A stretch of DNA of 64,000 nucleotides from Treponema brennaborense. GTDB taxonomy: Bacteria > Spirochaetota > Spirochaetia > Treponematales > Treponemataceae. Positions 54,695 to 61,189 of the stretch are shown piece by piece. The position numbers and the translations under genes are program-made. The stretch lies in contig JAMPCJ010000003.1 of assembly GCA_023666275.1 (NCBI GenBank), positions 124,001 to 188,000 of the forward strand, written 5' to 3'. Under the pieces are notes generated by a model. It worked only from the letters and a program-made list of their open reading frames with translations. It did not search any database and was not told where the DNA came from. Positions within the stretch are counted from its first letter, which is position 1; every line of letters starts with the position of its first letter.

Positions 54695-55069
54695 ATGAAG
54701 AAAATTGTTGCAGTGCTGCTGCTGGTTTCACTGTGCGCGGCAGGAATGTTCGCAGTCGATTTAGGCGATTTTCCGAAAGGAACGTGGACCGATGAAAAAT
54801 GGAATGCGGAATGGGTATTCGGTCTTGATTCCATTCAGCTTTTTGACGCAAAAACCGGAGATCTCGTTTTTGATTTTGCAAAAGACAAATTGTCGGATTT
54901 CAAGCTGACGCCGTCAACGTCCGGACTGCGGCTTTCTTTCAGATGCGATGAAACGCATCGTTCTTATGCGTTTGTCAAGCCGGTTTCGTTCGATACAAGC
55001 ATCGATCTTGAAGTATTGCCGGACTGGGCTGACAGCGCGTATAAAGTTACGATGCCGCTGAAAAAATAA
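54695..55069 (+). CDS. Small secreted protein of unknown function
   Basis: A 124-residue protein with a clear signal peptide (MKKIVAVLLLVSLCAAGMFA, cleaved before VDLGDFPKG). The mature part is about 100 residues and rich in Trp, Phe and Asp, with GTWTDEKWNAEWVFGLD and SFRCDETHRSYAF segments that look like a small beta-sandwich. Such short exported proteins are common in treponemes; I know of no function. AGGAG lies before the ATG, and a strong bidirectional terminator follows. Confidence 0.75.
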   Translation: MKKIVAVLLLVSLCAAGMFAVDLGDFPKGTWTDEKWNAEWVFGLDSIQLFDAKTGDLVFDFAKDKLSDFKLTPSTSGLRLSFRCDETHRSYAFVKPVSFDTSIDLEVLPDWADSAYKVTMPLKK

Positions 55070-55132
55070 AAATTCCGCGGACTGCCGCAAAGCTGTGCGG
55101 ATGCTGCGGTTTTGCCGCTGCAATCGCGCTCC

Positions 55133-55172
55133 GAAAAAAATGCCGCGACGGTTTTACCGACGCGGCATTTTT
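55133..55172. terminator. Bidirectional intrinsic terminator
   Basis: A-run, TGCCGCG, loop, CGCGGCA and T-run form a strong hairpin that can end transcription from both the small secreted-protein gene and the convergent purine permease. Confidence 0.85.
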
Positions 55173-55210
55173 GTTTCATCCATATAAAATTCCGTACGGA
55201 ATACAGAACG

Positions 55211-56608
55211 TTAATGCGTTACAAAGAACATAACGGCAAACAAAATGCCGATTGCAAAGGTGCCGGCTTTTATTTCTTTTATTTTTCCCGAAAACAATTT
55301 TATAAAAATATACGAAATAACGCCGAAAGCGATGCCGTAAGAAATATTGTATGTCATCGGCATCATTGCCGCAGTCAAAAAGGCAGGAACAGCCGTTTCC
55401 GCATCAAGCCAATCGATGTCCCTGACGCAATTCATCATCAGTACGCCCACATAAACCAGCGCGGCTGCTGTTGCACAGCCGGGCACAAGCGCAGCTATAG
55501 GACTGAAAAACATAGCGATAAAGAATAACGCTCCGGTTACCATTGCGGAAAGTCCTGTTTTTCCGCCTTCCGCAACGCCGGCAGAAGATTCCACGTATGT
55601 CGTTACCGTTGATGTACCGCACACAGCTCCGCACGTGGTTGCAATTGCGTCGGCAAGCATGGCTTTGTTCATGGAAGGCACTTTGCCGTCTTTTGTCAAA
55701 AGATTTCCGCGGGCACATGCGCCGTACAGCGTGCCCAATGTATCAAACATATCGACAAGGCAAAAAGCCAGCGCGGTTGTGATTATTAAAATAATCAAAT
55801 CCGCCGAACTATGATTTGCCAAATATGCGGAAAAATCGAAACCTTCCGTAAATACTTTGCCGAATGCCTGCGCCGCGAATTCTTCAAAAGCGGTGAATGG
55901 ATTGAAATTGAGCTTTGACGAAAAGCCTTTGTAAAAATCGGGCACCGTACAGCCGAGAACGTAATACGCTGCCGCGCCGCCGATAATTCCCCATAATACC
56001 GCTCCTCTCATGCCTTTTTTGGTCATTACCGCAATGGCGATGACGGAACCGATTGTAACAAGCACCGGCATAACAGACGCCCAGGTTGCCGAACCGGAAA
56101 AAACATTCAGAGAAACCAAATTGACGCACGTGGCGCTGTCGCTTACCACAATGCCGGCATTCTGCAAACCGATAAAAGCGATGAACAAACCTATGCCGGC
56201 AGGAATCGCAATCCGCACTTGATTCGGAATCGCTTCGAATATTTTTTCTCTGAGCCCCGTCAAGGTTAATATAATAAAAACAATGCCGTCAAGCAGTACA
56301 AGCACAAGCGCGTTTGCGTACGTCAGCCCGAAGCCGAAGCACACGGTGTACACAAAAAATGCGTTCAGTCCCATGCCGGAAGCCATTCCCAGCGGCAGAT
56401 TCGCGAGCACGCCGATTAAAACCGTCCCGATGACAGCGGAAATTGCCGTCGCAATGTAAATTGCATTGTAGGAAACCGTTCCCAGCTCCGAAAACATGCC
56501 GGCGTTTACCATTAAAATATACGCCATTGCCATAAAAGTGGTTAAACCTGCCAGTATTTCCGTTTTTACGGCAGAACCATTTTCTTTTACCTTGAAGAAT
56601 TTTTCCAT
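55211..56608 (-). CDS. NCS2-family purine permease (AzgA type)
   Basis: A 465-residue membrane protein with about twelve to fourteen hydrophobic segments. It opens MEKFFKVKENGSAVKTEILAGLTTFMAMAYIL, in family style, and contains the signature around VTTYVESSAGVAEGGKTGL. AzgA-type members import adenine, guanine or hypoxanthine with protons. A guanine-type riboswitch in its leader supports a guanine or hypoxanthine role. AGGGGA stands before the ATG and overlaps the segment predicted to be hidden by the riboswitch. Confidence 0.95.
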   Translation of the reverse strand: MEKFFKVKENGSAVKTEILAGLTTFMAMAYILMVNAGMFSELGTVSYNAIYIATAISAVIGTVLIGVLANLPLGMASGMGLNAFFVYTVCFGFGLTYANALVLVLLDGIVFIILTLTGLREKIFEAIPNQVRIAIPAGIGLFIAFIGLQNAGIVVSDSATCVNLVSLNVFSGSATWASVMPVLVTIGSVIAIAVMTKKGMRGAVLWGIIGGAAAYYVLGCTVPDFYKGFSSKLNFNPFTAFEEFAAQAFGKVFTEGFDFSAYLANHSSADLIILIITTALAFCLVDMFDTLGTLYGACARGNLLTKDGKVPSMNKAMLADAIATTCGAVCGTSTVTTYVESSAGVAEGGKTGLSAMVTGALFFIAMFFSPIAALVPGCATAAALVYVGVLMMNCVRDIDWLDAETAVPAFLTAAMMPMTYNISYGIAFGVISYIFIKLFSGKIKEIKAGTFAIGILFAVMFFVTH

Positions 56609-56779
56609 AATTTCCCCTCGTGCGGATTTTAACAGCGGAAAAACGGCTGTTTCGGAATATCGTTTCGCGGCATATCGGGGAAAAGCAGGAACTCCTGCGC
56701 CGGAGCGTGGCTTTTCTTCCGATAGTCAGGCATTTGCGGCGCCTGGTAGAAACTCCCGAACCATATTATCGGGATTATA
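56608..56779 (-). promoter_or_regulatory. Guanine-class purine riboswitch and promoter for the purine permease
   Basis: Reading the minus strand, TATAAT (56774-56779) is followed by an aptamer at about 56719-56772. P1 pairs CCGATA with TATCGG. The core reads ATATGG, then TTTCTACCAGG, and ends TGACTATCGG, with cytosine at the specificity position, indicating guanine or hypoxanthine. Downstream, TATCGGAAGAAAAGC can pair with GCTTTTCCCCGATA, excluding P1. The same TTTCCCC can pair with the GGGGAAA ribosome-binding site (56611-56617). This suggests translational control in which ligand binding turns the gene off. Confidence 0.85.
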
Positions 56780-57027
56780 TCGAAAAGCTGTTTTCTGCCG
56801 TTTTACAGTGCGGACTGCCGGTATTGTTCGGTGCGGTTTCCCGCCGAAAGCAGCAATCCACCGCATTGCCGGCAGTATAGCATAATATCGTCATTACCAC
56901 AATGAAATGAACGGAATCTGCGGCGGATGTTTGGGGCGCCGTTTAATTCCGCCGAGCGGCCGCAGCCGCGTGCCGAAACGCGGGCATTCGGAGCGTTGTT
57001 TTGCTGCGCATGCGGTGCACGTAAACA

Positions 57028-58410
57028 CTAAAAATCACGCGTATTTCCGCGGCGCAGCAATGTTTCCAGCGTAATTCCGCTTCCGAGAGCAGTGCGCAGC
57101 GCCGTGTATGCTTCGGACGGTTTTGCGGCAGGCGCTTCCGCCGTTTTTTTCACCGCACGGATAAGCAGGTTTTTCGGCGTATGTTCCGTATCGATAAATT
57201 CGAGTATCTGCGTTTTGTATCCCGCCTGCTCCAAAAGTTCCGCGCGCATCACGTCGGTTGCAAGCGAAGCAAAACGTTCTTTTATGATGCCGTGTTTCAG
57301 CAGTGCAAGAAACGGGTTCGCCGTGATGTTCGTCCGCAAATCGGACGCATTCAGTGCCGCATTCAATTCATGCTGACAGCACGGCACGGAAAGAACTGCG
57401 CCTGCACCGGAAGACACGGCATAGGCGAGCGCGGAATCTGTCGCGGTGTCGCAGGCGTGGAGCGAAATCACAAGGTCGGGAACGGTTTGCGCCCGAAACG
57501 AATTGATGTCCGCGCACAAAAAATGCAGACCGCGGCAGCCGCATTCTGCGGCGGTTTTTTCGCACACTTCGATAACGGATTGCTTTAAATCGACGCCGGT
57601 AATATCGGCGCTGATGCCGCGTATTTCCGTCAAATAATGATACAGCGCAAACGTGAGATACGATTTTCCGCACCCGAAATCTATGATGCGCAGCGGTTCG
57701 GAATTTTCCGCAGCATTCGGCATGGCGTTTTGATTCTGTGCAGCGGAAAGTTCCTGCCGTTTTTTCCGCGCGGCAAGCATATCCGGCAGAATATCATCCG
57801 CAAATTCGAGAAATCTGTTTATCTGCCGAAATTTCCCGTATTTTTTGGCAATGATGTTTCCCGACGCTGTCATGATGCCGAGCTTTACAAGGTACGGCAC
57901 GGGAACGCCTTCTTTGATTATGTAGTGCTTGCGGCGTGCGGGCGTGAAGTGCCGTTCCGCCGCATCGGCTGCCTGAGCCTGAAATTCCGGCGAAATCGAA
58001 TATGCCGCCGCGTTTTCGCTCGGTGTTTTTTCGCTGCGGTTTTGCGCGGCGCCGGTTTTCGCATCCGTTTGTTCTTTTGCCGGCTGCGTCAAAACAACGG
58101 TTCTGCCTTTTTTGTTTGTCAGCAGCCGAACGTATTTTCTTTTTCCCGTTATTCCGAATGTCTGCGCGGATACATCTTTGTATATTGCGCCGACATTGGA
58201 CTGCAAAAAATCGAGCAGTTCCGCCTGCGAAAATGTGCCGTGAAAACTTTGCGTCGCGGTAAATTTTTCGGCAAAAAAGCGGCTTGTCATGCCCAGACGA
58301 GTAATCCGTATTTTTTTATACACAGCTTTTTCGGACGGTTTTGCGAGCGTCATTGCTGCAAGTTCTTCGGCAATCGAAGCAAGCATATCTTTTGTCAGTT
58401 CACGGCTCAT
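57028..58410 (-). CDS. SAM-dependent methyltransferase, Methyltransf_32-like
   Basis: A 460-residue cytoplasmic protein. The C-terminal 280 residues are a class I methyltransferase: SAM motif I is IIDFGCGKSYLTFALYHYL, and later motifs read ISLHACDTATDSALAYA and VLSVPCCQHELN. The CCQHE segment with paired cysteines marks the Methyltransf_32 group, whose substrate is not established. The first 180 residues are basic and of unknown fold, possibly RNA-binding. The ATG at 58410 has AAGGAT six bases upstream; the frame continues 19 residues further. It is divergent from parA. Confidence 0.85.
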   Translation of the reverse strand: MSRELTKDMLASIAEELAAMTLAKPSEKAVYKKIRITRLGMTSRFFAEKFTATQSFHGTFSQAELLDFLQSNVGAIYKDVSAQTFGITGKRKYVRLLTNKKGRTVVLTQPAKEQTDAKTGAAQNRSEKTPSENAAAYSISPEFQAQAADAAERHFTPARRKHYIIKEGVPVPYLVKLGIMTASGNIIAKKYGKFRQINRFLEFADDILPDMLAARKKRQELSAAQNQNAMPNAAENSEPLRIIDFGCGKSYLTFALYHYLTEIRGISADITGVDLKQSVIEVCEKTAAECGCRGLHFLCADINSFRAQTVPDLVISLHACDTATDSALAYAVSSGAGAVLSVPCCQHELNAALNASDLRTNITANPFLALLKHGIIKERFASLATDVMRAELLEQAGYKTQILEFIDTEHTPKNLLIRAVKKTAEAPAAKPSEAYTALRTALGSGITLETLLRRGNTRDF

Positions 58411-58481
58411 GTCGGCATCCTTCTGCACCGTTTCCGCGCGGCGCATTTTTTCAAAATATATACGCAAATAAAAAAAAATGA

Positions 58482-58487
58482 TATACT
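58482..58487 (+). promoter_or_regulatory. -10 element for parA; predicted leaderless start
   Basis: TATACT lies eight bases before the parA ATG at 58496, with no Shine-Dalgarno between. The -35 is not evident. Confidence 0.5.
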
Positions 58488-58495
58488 GATATTGT

Positions 58496-59251
58496 ATGTC
58501 TAAAGTGTATGTATTCGTAAATCAAAAAGGCGGTGTCGGCAAAACCACTTCCGTGGTGAATATCGGCGCATATCTTGCCGAAGCCGGAAAAAAAGTGCTG
58601 CTGATTGATTTTGATTCTCAGGGAAACATGTCTTCCGGTGTGGGAATTACCCGCGAAAAGCCGACCGTATACGAACTGATTGCGGAGCTTGCTTCGGCGC
58701 AGCAGGTCATTCGGCAGACGCCTGTCGATAATCTGTACGCCGTTTCCGCGTCCATCGATTTGTCGGGCGCGGCGGTGGAACTGGTTGATAAAGACGGCAG
58801 GGAATATTTTTTGAAAAACGCGCTTTCTCCTGTCCGCGGAAATTATGATTACATTCTGATAGATTGTCCGCCGTCTTTGGGAATACTTACGCTGAACGGT
58901 CTTGCCGCCGCGGATGCCGTACTGATTCCGCTGCAATGCGAATATTTTGCATTGGAAGGCGTTTCGCTGCTGCTGCAGACAGTTCGCCGCGTGCAGCAGT
59001 CAATCAATCCCCAACTCGGCATAGGCGGCATTTTTTTTACGATGTACGATTCCCGCACGCGCCTTGCGAATGATGTTGTTTCACAGGTGAAATCTTATTT
59101 CAAAGATATTGTGTTCAATACTATTATTCCGCGCAATGTGCGGCTTTCGGAAGCGCCGTCGCACGGACTGCCGATCAATAAATACGATCCGCTTTGCGTC
59201 GGTGCGCGCAGCTACAAAAGTCTTGCGGAAGAGGTGATGCGCCGTGGCTAA
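58496..59251 (+). CDS. parA: Chromosome partitioning ATPase ParA (Soj)
   Basis: A 251-residue Soj-type ParA that binds DNA as an ATP dimer and moves the ParB-bound origin. The deviant Walker A motif is NQKGGVGKTTSVVNIGAYLA, Walker A' is DFDSQGNMSSGVG, and the Walker B is ILIDCPPSLGILT. There is no N-terminal helix-turn-helix extension, so this is the short chromosomal form. It precedes parB with an eight-base overlap and appears to have a leaderless start. Confidence 0.96.
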   Translation: MSKVYVFVNQKGGVGKTTSVVNIGAYLAEAGKKVLLIDFDSQGNMSSGVGITREKPTVYELIAELASAQQVIRQTPVDNLYAVSASIDLSGAAVELVDKDGREYFLKNALSPVRGNYDYILIDCPPSLGILTLNGLAAADAVLIPLQCEYFALEGVSLLLQTVRRVQQSINPQLGIGGIFFTMYDSRTRLANDVVSQVKSYFKDIVFNTIIPRNVRLSEAPSHGLPINKYDPLCVGARSYKSLAEEVMRRG

Positions 59252-60200
59252 ATCAGGACTTGGAAAAGGAATCGATGCGCTGATGGGCGGAACCGCCTTT
59301 CAGCCGGAAGAAAATTTTCCGCAGCACGGCGGCGGTTCGGCAGACAATTCTGCCGCAGCACAAAAAAACGCCGTGCCGTTTGCCGGCATAACGGTATCCG
59401 ATTCCGGCGAATTGCTGGCGGATGTATCGCTTTTGAAGCCGAATCCGCGGCAGCCCCGCACGGAGTTCGACGAAGCTTCGCTGCGGGAACTTGCCGATTC
59501 CATAAAAGAGCACGGCATTATTCAGCCGGTGCTTATCGAGAACGCCGAAGACGGTTTCTTCTATATAATAGCCGGTGAACGGCGGACACGCGCGGCGCGG
59601 CTTGCCGGTTTGGAAAAAATACCGGTGCGCATCAATAATTTTTCGGAACAGCAGAAGCTGGAAGTAGCGCTCATTGAAAATATCCAGCGCGAAAATCTCA
59701 ATCCGCTTGAAGAAGCGCTTGCCTACCGCAGTCTTATGGAACTCGGCGACTTAAGCCAGGACGAAACGGCGCGGCGCGTAGGAAAAAACCGTTCCACTGT
59801 CGCAAATGCGCTGCGGCTTTTGAAACTGCCGGAAGATATGCAGAGCGCGCTTGCCGACGGGCAGATAACGCCAGGGCACGCCCGTGCGCTGCTTTCCGTA
59901 ACGAATCCCGCGGATCAGCGCGTGCTGTTTGCAAAAATCACCGGCAATGCTTTGTCTGTGCGCGATGCGGAACGCGCCGCCTCCGAATTGAACGGCAGCG
60001 CCGCAGTTATGCCGTCTCCGAAAAACGCAAAACCCGCTCCGGCAAAAGATCCCGATCTGGCGCATATCGAACAGCAAATGATAGAAAAGCTCGGTACAAA
60101 AGTTTCCGTGAAAGGTTCTTTCGAGCGCGGCTGTGTTCAGATAGAATATTTCTCGCGCGATGACCTTGATCGGCTGTACTCTCTGATTCTCGGAGAATAA
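59244..60200 (+). CDS. parB: Chromosome partitioning protein ParB (Spo0J)
   Basis: A 318-residue CTP-dependent DNA clamp. The N-terminal CTPase domain has the [14 protein letters not shown] opening and the [16 protein letters not shown] box; the helix-turn-helix is [24 protein letters not shown]; the C-terminal dimerisation domain ends the protein. An insertion of about 60 residues at the N-terminus is rich in Gly and Ser. The start is GTG at 59244, with AGAGG upstream. Directly after its terminator lies an array of palindromes. Confidence 0.96.
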   Translation: MAKSGLGKGIDALMGGTAFQPEENFPQHGGGSADNSAAAQKNAVPFAGITVSDSGELLADVSLLKPNPRQPRTEFDEASLRELADSIKEHGIIQPVLIENAEDGFFYIIAGERRTRAARLAGLEKIPVRINNFSEQQKLEVALIENIQRENLNPLEEALAYRSLMELGDLSQDETARRVGKNRSTVANALRLLKLPEDMQSALADGQITPGHARALLSVTNPADQRVLFAKITGNALSVRDAERAASELNGSAAVMPSPKNAKPAPAKDPDLAHIEQQMIEKLGTKVSVKGSFERGCVQIEYFSRDDLDRLYSLILGE

Positions 60201-60250
60201 CGCCCGTAAAAGCCGCCCCGCGCACATTTTTCAATACCGAAAGATTTCTC

Positions 60251-60286
60251 AAAAAGGCCGCATTCATCAGTATGCGGTCTTTTTTT
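60251..60286. terminator. Intrinsic terminator after parB
   Basis: A 13-base-pair stem with one wobble (AAAAAGGCCGCAT against ATGCGGTCTTTTT) and a T-run. The A-run on the other arm means it can work in both directions. Confidence 0.85.
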
Positions 60287-60484
60287 CATACGTATGAAAT
60301 GGCAAAATATCGGCATAAAAACGCGTTTTTTCCCCGTTTCATACGTATGAAAAATTCTGTTCATAAGTATGAAATGATCGGTTCATACTTATGAAGTGCA
60401 TGCGTTCATAAGTATGAAACAGTTCGTTTATACGGATGAAATAAAAGCGCCATACGGATGAAATGCGGCGTTCATGCGCATAAA
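60285..60484. repeat. Array of eight 14-bp palindromes, TTCATAnnTATGAA
   Basis: Copies start at 60285, 60338, 60360, 60382, 60405, 60427, 60449 and 60471. The last seven are 22 or 23 bp apart. The first five are exact palindromes or differ only in the two central bases; the last three carry one or more changes in the arms. The eight or nine bases between copies are not conserved. This fills most of the 356-bp gap between parB and the tRNA. The regular two-turn spacing and conserved dyads point to an array of binding sites for a dimeric protein, which is inference. Confidence 0.9.
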
Positions 60485-60513
60485 ATCCCTGCTGTTCGGC
60501 TGGAATCTTCGTC

Positions 60514-60543
60514 TTGACTAAAGCAAAGATTCTTTGCTAGAAT
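60514..60543 (+). promoter_or_regulatory. Promoter of the CAU tRNA
   Basis: TTGACT (60514-60519), 18 bp, TAGAAT (60538-60543). The tRNA begins 13 bases beyond. Confidence 0.7.
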
Positions 60544-60556
60544 ATGCATCTGTTTA

Positions 60557-60630
60557 GGGCCTATAGCTCAGTTGGTTAGAGCTGCGGACTCATAATCCGT
60601 CGGTCCCTGGTTCAAGTCCAGGTGGGCCCA
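60557..60630 (+). tRNA. tRNA with CAU anticodon, probably tRNA-Ile2
   Basis: A 74-nt cloverleaf. Acceptor GGGCCTA pairs with TGGGCCC, the anticodon stem GCGGA/TCCGT encloses CTCATAA, and the T-arm is CCTGG/CCAGG with loop TTCAAGT. CAU alone would mean methionine. The GACTCATAATC stem-loop together with CGGTC before the T-arm resembles tRNA-Ile2, in which TilS converts the C to lysidine. Elongator tRNA-Met cannot be excluded by eye. No CCA is encoded. Confidence 0.85.
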
Positions 60631-60634
60631 AAAA

Positions 60635-61096
60635 TTACATTTCGCTGTTCCCGCTTTGATTCAAATATGTTCCGTTTTTATTTTTATGGCATTCCGAACA
60701 TCCGGCTATATGTACGTGGCGTTTTCTTCCGGGTTTTATAAACATCCGTGAAATAAGATAGCCGTCTGTCGGCACATGTTTGCGGCAGACGGGACATTCG
60801 CGGCGGACGTTTTCGGTTTCCGACGGATAGCAGTACGGGCAGCCGTTTATGATGCACCGCTGATCCGAGCCGTTTGCGGACGGATATACTTTGGAAAGCA
60901 GTCTGTCGTTTGCTCCGAGCGGAGAATTGCAGAGCGGGCATTTTGCGCCGCTTTTCGCAGGAGGTTTTGTTTGGCTGCTCTGTGTTTGCCGCGCATGTTT
61001 TTGCCGCCGGCTGTTTGCCCGCATAAAAAAAACGCGCATTGCGAAAAACAAAATAACCAGCGCGAGCGCTGTCAGAAAAAGTACCGCGGTATCCAT
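60635..61096 (-). CDS. Membrane-anchored protein with zinc-ribbon motifs
   Basis: A 153-residue protein of unknown function. One N-terminal membrane helix (LFLTALALVILFFAMRVFFM) is followed by a basic linker and then a region with several Cys-x-x-Cys pairs: CPLC, CPYC, CPVC and CSEC, which fit two zinc ribbons. The soluble part should lie in the cytoplasm. A good promoter (TTGCAG, 17 bp, TATACT) stands immediately before its ATG. It is convergent to the tRNA, with only four bases between them. Confidence 0.75.
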   Translation of the reverse strand: MDTAVLFLTALALVILFFAMRVFFMRANSRRQKHARQTQSSQTKPPAKSGAKCPLCNSPLGANDRLLSKVYPSANGSDQRCIINGCPYCYPSETENVRRECPVCRKHVPTDGYLISRMFIKPGRKRHVHIAGCSECHKNKNGTYLNQSGNSEM

Positions 61097-61105
61097 GTCC
61101 GATAC

Positions 61106-61134
61106 AGTATAAATTCTCCGCGGATACTCTGCAA
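61106..61134 (-). promoter_or_regulatory. Promoter of the zinc-ribbon membrane protein gene
   Basis: On the minus strand, TTGCAG (61129-61134), 17 bp, TATACT (61106-61111). The ATG is only nine bases beyond the -10, so the leader would be at most two or three bases. Confidence 0.75.
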
Positions 61135-61189
61135 GCGCGTATTTCGAATGCTTTTATCTTTTAGCGATATTTGTTACTATGAAACGGCG

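Noticed and set aside
60261-60275. A ninth palindrome copy, TTCATCAGTATGCG
   Set aside because: It is the loop and stem of the parB terminator and matches the dyad poorly.
60285-60484. CRISPR array
   Set aside because: The repeated unit is only 14 bp, the intervals are 8-9 bp and no cas genes are near. It is a palindrome array instead.
60776-61189. 138-residue extension of the DUF4015 protein
   Set aside because: It lies antisense to the zinc-ribbon membrane protein gene and puts the signal peptide far inside the chain.
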